Assembly: GCA_016212295.1 (NCBI GenBank)
Contig: JACRGO010000074.1
Span: 1-10,831 of the forward strand
Reading direction: 5' to 3'
From: Nitrospinota bacterium
Lineage (GTDB): Bacteria > Nitrospinota > Nitrospinia > JACRGO01
DNA length: 10,831 bases
In this document: in pieces, positions 1 to 5,743 of the stretch
Layout: each line of letters opens with the position of its first letter
Position numbering within the stretch: the stretch's first letter is position 1
Program-made: the position numbers and the translations under genes
Notes under the pieces: generated by a model
Told to the model about the DNA's origin: nothing
The model's input: only the letters and a program-made list of their open reading frames with translations
The model's database searches: none

Positions 1-10
1 ACCTAGCCAT
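1..10 (-). CDS. 5' end of an unidentified minus-strand gene
   Basis: Only the start codon and two full codons (Met-Ala-Arg) lie inside the window, so the product cannot be named. The call rests on its upstream signals read on the minus strand. A near-ideal Shine-Dalgarno GGAGGAGGG (bases 15-23) lies four bases before an ATG at 8-10. Further upstream are a TTGACA -35 and an AT-rich -10. The gene diverges from the transposase/hsdS remnants and is probably an independently transcribed unit. It could be spurious if the frame closes just beyond the edge. Confidence 0.55.
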
Positions 11-32
11 TTTGCCCTCCTCCATCTTTTAT

Positions 33-50
33 AAGAGTATTTTTACTCTT
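33..50 (-). promoter_or_regulatory. 7-bp palindrome in the leader, possible operator
   Basis: AAGAGTA (33-39) and TACTCTT (44-50) form a perfect inverted repeat with a four-base T loop. It lies just downstream of the -10 of the minus-strand promoter, at about +1 to +18 of the expected transcript. The position suits a repressor operator, perhaps autoregulation, or a 5' leader hairpin. There is no U-tract suited to a terminator in the direction of the gene. Its role is inferred from position only. Confidence 0.45.
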
Positions 51-55
51 GATAT

Positions 56-84
56 AAAATATAAAAAAACCACCCATTTGTCAA
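56..84 (-). promoter_or_regulatory. Sigma-70-type promoter for the left-edge minus-strand gene
   Basis: On the minus strand a perfect TTGACA (79-84) is followed after 17 bases by TATTTT (56-61). An overlapping TATATT (58-63) lies at 15-base spacing. Transcription would start near base 48-50, about 40 bases before the ATG at 8-10. The consensus -35 and the adjacent strong ribosome binding site make this one of the clearer promoters in the window. Confidence 0.6.
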
Positions 85-102
85 GATAATGGACGGTATT
101 AG

Positions 103-350
103 AACAAAAAAGACACAGAAAGGGCTAAACTGTTACAAAAAATCAATGAAATGCGCAATACACCCGGATTGGAGGTATGGCAACGTAATTACTACGAACA
201 CATCATTCGAAAGAGAATAAACTAAACCTGATTCGGCAATATATCGTTAACAACCCGTTGAAATGGGGATTTGACAGAGAAAATCCAGCAAACGTAGGGG
301 CGTATGGCAAAGAAGGGGCGTATTGCTATACGCCCCTACAGGATGAATTG
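103..350 (+). pseudogene. REP-associated Y1 (IS200-like) transposase remnant
   Basis: Two adjacent frames together read like the C-terminal half of a RAYT, a single-strand DNA transposase that handles REP palindromes. Bases 103-212 encode Lys/Gln-rich sequence, then the family-typical RNTPG (157-171) and VWQRNYYEHIIR (175-210). One base is missing near 211-213, which leaves a TAA at 223. In the next frame the homology resumes (ENKLNLIRQYIVNNPLKW, 213-266) and continues through a palindrome. The N-terminal half with the HUH motif is absent, so the gene is inactive. The Tyr-Tyr pair near 190-195 probably includes the catalytic tyrosine of the family, but this is inferred. A stop at 100-102 closes the frame upstream. 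The 3' limit is uncertain, since the frame stays open to 389 but family-like sequence ends around 290. Confidence 0.75.
294..339. repeat. REP-like palindrome beside the transposase remnant
   Basis: GTAGGGGCGTAT at 294-305 has its exact reverse complement at 328-339. A second copy of the left half, GGGGCGTAT at 315-323, forms a tighter perfect 9-bp hairpin with 328-336 over a four-base loop (TGCT). GC-rich palindromes of this form are typical substrates and mobile partners of RAYT transposases, and this one lies inside or at the 3' end of such a gene. A related palindrome is present at 5563-5582. The element also supplies the first codons of the hsdS fragment frame. Confidence 0.75.
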
Positions 351-1008
351 CAAACCATCCTGGAAGGGAATGACGCTGGAAAGATATGAGTTGCCGGAGG
401 GATGGAAGTGGAAAAGGCTTTCTGATCCAGAGGTTTGTTTACTCAATCCTAAGAAAAGTGAGTTGAAAAATTTATCGGATTCAACATCGGTTACTTTTGT
501 TCCTATGGCTGCTGTGGACGAAGTTTCGGGCACAATAGCAAAACTTGAAGTAAGAAGGCTGGACGAAGTGCGTAAGGGATATACATATTTTGCTGAGGGA
601 GATGTGATTTTCGCCAAAATTACCCCTTGCATGGAAAATGGTAAGTCAGCAATAGCACGTAAACTCACTAATGGTGTGGGCTTTGGTTCTACAGAATTTC
701 ATGTGCTTCGACCACTCACACAGATGATACCTGAGTGGTTGCATATGCTTGTTAGAAGCAAGATCGTTAGAGACGAAGCGAAAAATAGTATGTACGGCGC
801 AGCAGGACAACAACGTGTGCCCATTGATTTTTTTAAGGAACTCGAAATCCCCATCCCGCCACTACCCGAACAGCGCCGCATCGTCAAGCGCATTGAAGAA
901 TTAACGAGGCGGGTTGAGGCAACGAGAAAACTTATAAAGGAAGCCGAATCAGAACTGGCTGCCTTTACTCCGGCCCTGTTGTCAAAGGCATTTAGAGGGG
1001 CGTTGTGA
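304..1008 (+). CDS. hsdS: HsdS C-terminal half (one target-recognition domain)
   Basis: HsdS is the DNA specificity subunit of type I restriction-modification, working with HsdM and HsdR. Homology starts around residue 26 (YELPEGWKWKRLSD), the usual opening of a target-recognition domain. It runs through one such domain to about residue 180. It ends with the conserved helical region (PIPPLPEQRRIVKRIEEL, about 183-200) and the terminal AFRGAL. At 234 residues it is roughly half a normal HsdS of about 400-450, so the first recognition domain and central spacer are gone. The first 22 residues come from the palindrome and are unlikely to be native. Other starts are ATG 343 and ATG 370, the latter directly after GGAAGGGA. 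No hsdM or hsdR is visible. Half-size HsdS proteins can act as dimers, but beside a transposase scar this is more likely a remnant. Its stop overlaps the next frame by four bases. Confidence 0.85.
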   Translation: MAKKGRIAIRPYRMNCKPSWKGMTLERYELPEGWKWKRLSDPEVCLLNPKKSELKNLSDSTSVTFVPMAAVDEVSGTIAKLEVRRLDEVRKGYTYFAEGDVIFAKITPCMENGKSAIARKLTNGVGFGSTEFHVLRPLTQMIPEWLHMLVRSKIVRDEAKNSMYGAAGQQRVPIDFFKELEIPIPPLPEQRRIVKRIEELTRRVEATRKLIKEAESELAAFTPALLSKAFRGAL

Positions 1009-1542
1009 AGGTAATTCTCTTTATTCCAACAATCAATGATTACACTGCAGCTAATTTTGATGTCTTGTTCAGCCTCTGGAATCAGGTAAATAATGACAAC
1101 CTGGACGTGACCTTTGAATTCAGCCAGTGCGGGTTTTTGCGTCACAACGCTGTTGCATTTCTCGGTGGCCTCGCGCGTCTAATACAAATCAGAGGGCGTT
1201 GGAATACCGTCTAATGTAAGAATGTTTTTCAAACATGATCCACGCTCACAGTCCTTGAGCGCCGCAAGCTGCCTGAAATGGGCCTTTCAACGCGGGACAA
1301 CCACAAGGCCTAACGGCACAAGCCGAGGCATGGGGCTTGATCTGCTTAAAGAGTTCGTAAAGCTCAATAAGGGAAAGCTTGAGGTATTCAGCCACGAGGG
1401 TTATGCTATAATAGACAGCAAGCGGGAAGAGTTCATGGACAGGTCTGCCTTTTTTGAGGGTACTCTTATCAATATAACTTTTATTTGCGATGAATCCTAT
1501 TGCCACTCTGCATCAGAAGTTGTTGACGGGCCGCTTTTCTAG
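1005..1542 (+). pseudogene. GHKL-type ATP-binding protein with internal deletion
   Basis: Two pieces of one gene are visible. The first (GTG at 1005, overlapping the hsdS stop as GTGA) encodes about 65 residues containing FEFSQCGFLRHNAVAFLGGL, an N-terminal STAS-like stretch, to RLIQIRG near 1196. The second runs in another frame from about 1195: GVGIPSNVRMFFKHDP, then SRGMGLDLLKEFVKLNKGKL, to the TAG at 1540. GVGIP and SRGMGL look like the ATP-lid glycine motifs of GHKL ATPases. The N-box helix (Glu/Asn) and the first Asp motif that should lie between are missing. The join at GGGCG therefore reads as a deletion, probably over 100 codons, plus a frameshift. The product cannot bind ATP normally. 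The remaining parts are well conserved in character, so the break looks recent. The family call is from recalled motifs and not from a search. Confidence 0.7.
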
Positions 1543-1560
1543 GCGATGGGAGGTTTTAAA

Positions 1561-1908
1561 ATGAAAATCAGCGTATTCGATCTGATTGGTGAAAATTGCA
1601 TTACGTTTGATGATGGCCAGAAGATTTATGGCCTGATATACCCTGAATTATCGGGCGGCAATGCGGTTGACCTTGATTTCAAGGATGTAAAAATATTCGC
1701 GACGCCATTTTTAAATCTTGCCTTTGGGCGGCTGCTCAAGGATATCAAACCGGATGATCTTAACCGCCTCCTTAAAATTACAAACATGCTTCCTACCGGC
1801 CTGGCAGCCCTCAGAAGAGTTATTGAAAACTCCAAGGAATACTATTCCAACCCCAATGTCCGCAAGGCCGTTGATGAAATCCTGCTTGAGCAATCCGAGG
1901 CGGCATAA
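1561..1908 (+). CDS. STAS-like DUF4325 protein
   Basis: This 115-residue protein matches the pattern of the STAS-like DUF4325 family. It has an N-terminal beta-strand pair (MKISVFDLIGENCITFDDG), a central LDFKDVKIFATPFLNLAFG and a C-terminal helix. STAS domains of the anti-sigma-antagonist type fold similarly and bind GHKL kinases, which fits the ATPase gene immediately upstream. The partnership is inferred. I chose ATG 1561 over the in-frame ATG 1546 because GGGAGG (1548-1553) lies seven bases upstream of 1561. The stop TAA overlaps the ATG of the PIN fragment (TAATG), so the genes are translationally coupled. It looks intact although both neighbours are broken. DNA- or ligand-binding residues are not evident. 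Confidence 0.75.
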   Translation: MKISVFDLIGENCITFDDGQKIYGLIYPELSGGNAVDLDFKDVKIFATPFLNLAFGRLLKDIKPDDLNRLLKITNMLPTGLAALRRVIENSKEYYSNPNVRKAVDEILLEQSEAA

Positions 1909-2057
1909 TGGCGGCCAATTATTCAGTCCATGCCGAAGTAGTGAATATCCGCAATGATATGCCAGTACAAGATGATATTTTTTTTGTCGATACGAATGTG
2001 TGGTACTGGCTCGCTTCAAAAACTAGCCCGGCAGGTAGATATTTTGATGTGGTTTGA
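1908..2057 (+). pseudogene. PIN-domain nuclease, truncated after the first motif
   Basis: The ATG overlaps the previous stop, and a GAGG (1897-1900) upstream serves as its ribosome site. The 49 codons contain FFVDTNVWYWL, the first acidic motif (Asp of DTN) of PIN-domain ribonucleases. The frame then stops at TGA 2055-2057. A PIN domain needs about 120 or more residues and three or four acidic residues, so this is a 3'-truncated remnant without activity. In the intact locus it would be the effector candidate, after an ATPase and a STAS-like protein. The sequence following in another frame (2048-2131) may be its displaced tail or a fragment of a different gene. Confidence 0.65.
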
Positions 2058-2131
2058 TCCTGGCGGAAAATGGACTTTTCGAGCGCCTCGGCGGTAAAGC
2101 TGTTATTATTGAATATGAAAATAGCACATGA
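2048..2131 (+). pseudogene. Orphan C-terminal coding remnant
   Basis: Directly after the PIN truncation, one frame reads CGLILAENGLFERLGGKAVI and then IEYENST before TGA at 2129-2131. The mix of hydrophobic and charged residues, ending 25 bases before the next start codon, looks like the tail of a real protein. It overlaps the PIN fragment end in a different frame and is preceded by a stop at 2045-2047. It is either the C-terminus of the PIN protein after a deletion, or the tail of an unrelated gene joined by it. I cannot assign a family. Confidence 0.35.
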
Positions 2132-2156
2132 AACTAATAGAACAGGGGGTCTGATT

Positions 2157-2414
2157 ATGAAAGCAAAAAGTCAGGTGATAGATGAAAACGCGCTTATCGA
2201 AAAACTGGTTCCGAAAATCGAGGAAAAAATCAGGACTGATGTTATAAGGAGTCTTATATCGGCATTGGAAGAGCAGATTTATCCCCCTGAGAAGGCGTTC
2301 AGGGAGGATTTTGTCAGGCGCGTGGAGAAAGCCGCCAGGAGTAAAGGCAGAATATTCAGGACGAAGAAAGAGCTTGCGGCCCATCTGAATAGCTCGCGAA
2401 TTTCATTTGAATAG
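2157..2414 (+). CDS. Small antitoxin-like protein, no toxin partner
   Basis: This is an 85-residue, charged, mostly helical protein. I chose ATG 2157 because AGGGGG (2144-2149) lies seven bases upstream, while the open frame extends back to 2070 without such a signal. An N-terminal helix (residues about 10-45) is followed by YPPEKAFREDFVRRVEKA and a C-terminal ELAAHL segment. The PP-E-x-FREDFV pattern recalls small RelB-type antitoxins of environmental bacteria and archaea, which normally sit directly before a RelE-like toxin. No toxin frame follows: the next 50 bases are a repeat and then msbA. Either the toxin was lost or the protein is something else. The family assignment is weak. Confidence 0.5.
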   Translation: MKAKSQVIDENALIEKLVPKIEEKIRTDVIRSLISALEEQIYPPEKAFREDFVRRVEKAARSKGRIFRTKKELAAHLNSSRISFE

Positions 2415-2435
2415 ATTAATATAAGCAGGAAACAT

Positions 2436-2463
2436 AATTTCAAATTACAAAATCCGAATTTCA
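2436..2463 (+). repeat. Four degenerate 7-bp repeats abutting the msbA start
   Basis: Four consecutive 7-mers read AATTTCA, AATTACA, AAATCCG and AATTTCA, ending one base before the msbA ATG. An AGGA at 2427-2430 lies 34 bases from the start codon, too far to act as Shine-Dalgarno. If the array plus one base were absent, AGGA would be five bases from ATG. The array therefore appears inserted between ribosome site and start. Confidence 0.6.
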
Positions 2464-2464
2464 A

Positions 2465-4189
2465 ATGCGCATCTACTCCCGTTTATTCCAATACCTGCGT
2501 CCGCACCTGAGTAAAATCATTTTCGCGATTTTCTTGTCCTTGATCGTGGGCGCCATCTCCTCGTCCCCGGTCCCGCTGATTCAAAAGACCTTTGACGATA
2601 TTTTCATCCAGAAAAACGAGTTCATGCTTTCCCTGATACCCTTCGTGGTCATCGGCCTTTACTCCATCAAAGGCGTGCTGAGTTACATCCAGAGCTGCAT
2701 CATATACCGCACTGTGTGGAGCCTTATCCACGAAATCCGGAACATCCTCTTCGAGCACATCCAAAGGCTTCCTTACTCGTTTTTCGAGGACAATTCCACG
2801 GGAAACCTTATGTCACGCATAACTTACGACGTAAACATCATGCAAAGCTCCATATCCAATCTTGCCAAGGAGCTTATTGAAAACTCCATCATGCTGGCGT
2901 GCATCCTTGCCTGGATTTTCTACTACAAATGGGACTGGGCCTTGATATCCCTTCTGGTCTTTCCAGTGTCCGGATACGCCGTCTCCGCCATAGGAAAAAA
3001 GATGAAAATCCTCGGCCACCGAGGGCAGGAGCAAATGGGTAAGATCACCTCGATCCTTCATGAGTCCTTTTCCGGGATCAAGGTGGTCCGCGCCTTTAAC
3101 ATGGACAGGGTTGAGGTGAAAAAATTCGAGAAGGAGAGCCTCGACTACCTTAATGTAATGGTTAAAAACGTCAAATACCAGGAGTTGTCCTCGCCTTTCA
3201 TGGAGACCCTTGGGATGATAGGCGTCGGAGTGATCCTGTATTACGGGGGCCGCCAGGTCTTCGATAACCAGATATCCCCCGGCACGTTTTGGGCCTTTGT
3301 CGGAGGAATGATGCTTATGTACAATCCGGCCAGGGTCCTTGGCAAATCATATACGCGCGTGCAAACCGCTCTTTCGGCCGCGGAAAGGGTTTTCCATATA
3401 TTGGACCTTAAGGTGGAATTGGACCCCAACGACCCCTCTCCCCAGTTGGCCCCTTTTTCAAGCCAAATCGCCTATCAAAACGTCACCTTTCAATATCCAA
3501 CAGGGAACAGGCCGGCGGTCCAGGATATCTGCATTTCCATAAGGAAGGGAGAGGTCCTGGCGATAGTCGGCATGAGCGGCGCTGGGAAAACCACGCTGGC
3601 GGACCTCCTGCTGAGGTTCCACGACGTGACGGAAGGTGGAATATATATAGACGGCACTGACGTGCGGTCCGTGAATGTACGGTCACTCCGGGACCAGATG
3701 GCCTTGGTGACCCAGGAGGTGTTTTTGTTCAACGACACAGTATGGAGCAATATCGCCTACGGTAGGCCGTCCGCCACCAAGGAAGAAATCCTGGCCGCTG
3801 CGGCGCAGGCCCATGTCGGCGTTTTCGTGGAAAAGATGGCCTTGAAATATGACACGGTCATAGGGGACCGGGGAGTCAAGCTTTCCGGCGGAGAGCGCCA
3901 GCGGATCGCCATAGCAAGGGCCTTGCTGAAAAACGCCCCTATCCTGGTGCTTGACGAGGCCACGTCTTCCCTTGACTCCGAATCGGAAAAAATGGTGCAG
4001 GAGGCCCTTAATTTTTTAATGGAGCACCGGACGTCCCTTGTGATAGCGCACAGGTTGAGCACCATAAAGCATGCGGATAAAATAGTCGTGCTGGACCAGG
4101 GGAGGATAGTTGAACAGGGAAACCACGAAAGTTTGATTAGAAAAGATGGGTTGTACCGCAAATACTGCCAAATGCAGCATTGGCTCTAA
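2465..4189 (+). CDS. msbA: MsbA-like lipid A/lipid exporter (ABC, TMD-NBD fusion)
   Basis: A 574-residue half-transporter of the MsbA/type IV exporter class. As a homodimer in the inner membrane it would flip lipid A-core or a similar lipid at the cost of ATP. Six membrane helices fall at about 17-40, 55-78, 139-154, 157-176, 247-262 and 272-288. The nucleotide-binding domain has Walker A GMSGAGKTT (369-377), signature LSGGERQR (473-480), Walker B ILVLDEAT (493-500, Asp497/Glu498) and the switch His529. Length and opening (MRIYSRLFQYLRPH) match full-size family members, so ATG 2465 is accepted although no ribosome site is close. MsbA is usually near lipopolysaccharide genes, but here it stands alone between an accessory island and a regulator. 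Substrate is inferred from family, and a generic multidrug exporter is the alternative. Confidence 0.88.
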   Translation: MRIYSRLFQYLRPHLSKIIFAIFLSLIVGAISSSPVPLIQKTFDDIFIQKNEFMLSLIPFVVIGLYSIKGVLSYIQSCIIYRTVWSLIHEIRNILFEHIQRLPYSFFEDNSTGNLMSRITYDVNIMQSSISNLAKELIENSIMLACILAWIFYYKWDWALISLLVFPVSGYAVSAIGKKMKILGHRGQEQMGKITSILHESFSGIKVVRAFNMDRVEVKKFEKESLDYLNVMVKNVKYQELSSPFMETLGMIGVGVILYYGGRQVFDNQISPGTFWAFVGGMMLMYNPARVLGKSYTRVQTALSAAERVFHILDLKVELDPNDPSPQLAPFSSQIAYQNVTFQYPTGNRPAVQDICISIRKGEVLAIVGMSGAGKTTLADLLLRFHDVTEGGIYIDGTDVRSVNVRSLRDQMALVTQEVFLFNDTVWSNIAYGRPSATKEEILAAAAQAHVGVFVEKMALKYDTVIGDRGVKLSGGERQRIAIARALLKNAPILVLDEATSSLDSESEKMVQEALNFLMEHRTSLVIAHRLSTIKHADKIVVLDQGRIVEQGNHESLIRKDGLYRKYCQMQHWL

Positions 4190-4223
4190 ACCGTCAATAT
4201 TTTCCATTAATATTAAATTTGCT

Positions 4224-4252
4224 TTGACAAACTTGAGGGAATGTTGTTAAAT
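4224..4252 (+). promoter_or_regulatory. Sigma-70-type promoter upstream of the sigma-54 activator
   Basis: TTGACA (4224-4229) is followed after 17 bases by TTAAAT (4247-4252), or after 18 bases by TAAATA. It lies about 115 bases before the ATG at 4370, leaving a long leader that contains an inverted repeat and a short tandem array. The perfect -35 is the main support. Confidence 0.5.
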
Positions 4253-4274
4253 AATGTCAATAAATTAACATGGC

Positions 4275-4288
4275 GTGGCCTTAGCCAC
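4275..4288. repeat. Small inverted repeat in the activator leader
   Basis: GTGGC (4275-4279) and GCCAC (4284-4288) pair perfectly across a CTTA loop, about 25 bases downstream of the proposed -10. It could be an operator or leader hairpin. No U-tract follows, so a terminator is unlikely. Confidence 0.35.
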
Positions 4289-4310
4289 ATAAATTGTAAT
4301 TCAAAATATG

Positions 4311-4344
4311 CCACAAAGTCACCAAGACACAAAGTATCACAAAG
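4311..4344 (+). repeat. Degenerate 8-bp tandem array (CACAAAG type)
   Basis: Three 8-mers (CCACAAAG, TCACCAAG, ACACAAAG) and a looser fourth copy lie before the activator gene. Read on the opposite strand, the sequence resembles the stretch at 8092-8117 (both contain TCTTGGTG followed by a CTTTG block). It therefore belongs to the same dispersed intergenic family, in opposite orientation. Confidence 0.55.
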
Positions 4345-4369
4345 AAGAACATTTTAAGCATTAAATCTT

Positions 4370-5488
4370 ATGGAAAACGAAAGAGTTCCACAGGGCCTGA
4401 AATTGAATTCAGGGGACTATAATATCGTTGGCAGCAGCGTCAAAATGATGGAGGTCTTCCAGGTCCTCCAAAAGGTGGCCCCTACTGACAGCACGATCCT
4501 CATAACCGGCGAGAGCGGCACCGGCAAGGAATTGATCGCCAGGGCCGCGCACATGAACAGCCACCGCCGCGCCAAACCCTTGGTGGCAGTGAATTGCGGC
4601 GCCATCCCGGAGGACTTGCTGGAAAGCGAGCTTTTCGGCCATGAAAAAGGGTCCTTCACAGGGGCCATCAGGACCAGAATCGGGCGGTTTGAGCTTGCCC
4701 ACGAGGGGACCATTTTCCTGGACGAAATCGGCAACATGAGCCCTAACCTCCAGGTGAAAATCCTGCGCATACTGCAGGAGCAGGTCTTTGAAAGGGTCGG
4801 CGGCGCGAAATCCATAAAGACCAACGCCCGCATCGTGGCCGCCACCAACGCGGACCTGGAAAAAAGGATACAGGAAGGAAAATTCCGCGAGGACCTGTTC
4901 TACCGGCTCAACGTCATCCCCATCACCCTTCCGCCGCTCCGGGAAAGAAAAAGCGATATCCCCATTCTAGCTAATTATTTCCTGGATAAATACCGCAAGT
5001 CCCATAACTCCATAGTGGAGGAAATCTCGGAAAGCGCCATGAACGTCCTCGTCAACTACGAATGGTTCGGGAACGTCCGCGAGCTGGAAAACATCATGGA
5101 GCGGCTGGTGGTCCTCTGTCCGGGCCGGAAAATAACCACAAAGGAGCTCCCGGAAAAAATCCTGAAATCCGATGGAAAAGGAGCGGCCGTCAATTCCCAC
5201 CAGGCTGAACTCTTCGCCGAGGAGGAAGAGGCGCTGGAAAAGCCAATTCAGGAAGACGTCATGGCCGCGATCAAGCAGAATTTTCAAGGCTCCTTTTTTA
5301 CCGGCATCCCGGCGGAGGGCGTCTGCCTGAAGACAATGGTGGAAAACTTTGAAAGAGAGATGATCCTTGAGGCCCTGGACAAAACCAATTGGGTCAAAAA
5401 CAAGGCATGCAAGCTCCTTAATCTGAACCGGACCACCCTGGTGGAAAAGATAAAAAAATTGGGACTGCAACGGGATAATGAAGAGTGA
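4370..5488 (+). CDS. Sigma-54 activator, PspF architecture (AAA+ plus Fis HTH)
   Basis: A 372-residue bacterial enhancer-binding protein that would remodel sigma-54 RNA polymerase using ATP. The AAA+ domain begins at about residue 18 with no receiver, GAF or PAS domain before it. It shows Walker A GESGTGKE (47-54), the sigma-54 contact loop GSFTGA (94-99, GAFTGA with Ala to Ser), Walker [10 protein letters not shown] (113-121) and the [10 protein letters not shown] segment. A C-terminal Fis-type helix-turn-helix (about 325-367) contains [14 protein letters not shown]. An acidic linker of about 50 residues makes it longer than PspF (around 325). PspF likewise lacks a sensory domain and is inhibited directly by PspA. 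A PspA-family gene lies 3.1 kb downstream, so control by that protein is a reasonable inference. The ATG is the first after an in-frame stop at 4355. No ribosome site is obvious. The stop codon lies in a repeat. Confidence 0.9.
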   Translation: MENERVPQGLKLNSGDYNIVGSSVKMMEVFQVLQKVAPTDSTILITGESGTGKELIARAAHMNSHRRAKPLVAVNCGAIPEDLLESELFGHEKGSFTGAIRTRIGRFELAHEGTIFLDEIGNMSPNLQVKILRILQEQVFERVGGAKSIKTNARIVAATNADLEKRIQEGKFREDLFYRLNVIPITLPPLRERKSDIPILANYFLDKYRKSHNSIVEEISESAMNVLVNYEWFGNVRELENIMERLVVLCPGRKITTKELPEKILKSDGKGAAVNSHQAELFAEEEEALEKPIQEDVMAAIKQNFQGSFFTGIPAEGVCLKTMVENFEREMILEALDKTNWVKNKACKLLNLNRTTLVEKIKKLGLQRDNEE

Positions 5489-5626
5489 CTAAAGTGTCAA
5501 GTGAACTAAAGTGCCTAAAGTTGTGGTAGATTTCTTTTTTAGAAAAATAACTATTAGAGTAAGGGCGAATCATTATTCGCCCCAACAATTTTAGTCACTT
5601 CAAACTTTAGATCACTTTAGCCACTC
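5483..5626. repeat. Inverted-repeat element of about 144 bp after the activator
   Basis: The left arm (5483-5522) contains GAGTGACTAAAGTG and further CTAAAGTG units. The right arm (5586-5626), read in reverse, gives GAGTGGCTAAAGTG with similar CTAAAG units. The two arms are imperfect inverted copies enclosing an AT-rich centre. The arms are themselves degenerate 9-10-bp tandem repeats. The left end supplies the TGA stop of the activator. A separate GC palindrome (5563-5582) sits inside. This could be a MITE-like or other non-autonomous palindromic element. No protein is encoded. Confidence 0.6.
5563..5582. repeat. REP-like palindrome nested in the inverted repeat
   Basis: GGGCGAAT (5563-5570) and ATTCGCCC (5575-5582) pair perfectly around a four-base CATT loop. 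The layout (GGGCG, AT-containing stem base, four-base loop, CGCCC) parallels the palindrome at 315-336 beside the transposase remnant. Both may be substrates of the same RAYT type. Confidence 0.55.
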
Positions 5627-5743
5627 CCACTGAAATCCCGTTGATTTTAAAAGAAAACTTTGCAATTCCGACACAGTAGAATATCCATTGTGAACCATTA
5701 CTTCGCTTCTTTCCTTCAGCACTCTTTTGGACCTTTTTAAAAC

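Noticed and set aside
304-369. First 22 residues of the hsdS frame as a genuine N-terminus
   Set aside because: They are encoded by the REP-like palindrome and transposase 3' region, and HsdS similarity starts only after them.
4196-4214. Rho-independent terminator after msbA
   Set aside because: AATATT pairs with AATATT over a seven-base loop, but the stem is only six A/T pairs without a GC stem or U-tract.
4409-5470. Minus-strand open frames opposite the sigma-54 activator
   Set aside because: They are shadows of a strongly conserved AAA+ coding sequence, with composition typical of antisense translation.
5489-5743. Sigma-54 promoter for the DUF350 cluster
   Set aside because: I looked for GG and GC at -24/-12 spacing (TGGCAC-N5-TTGC) and found no convincing match by eye. 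A weight-matrix scan could overturn this.
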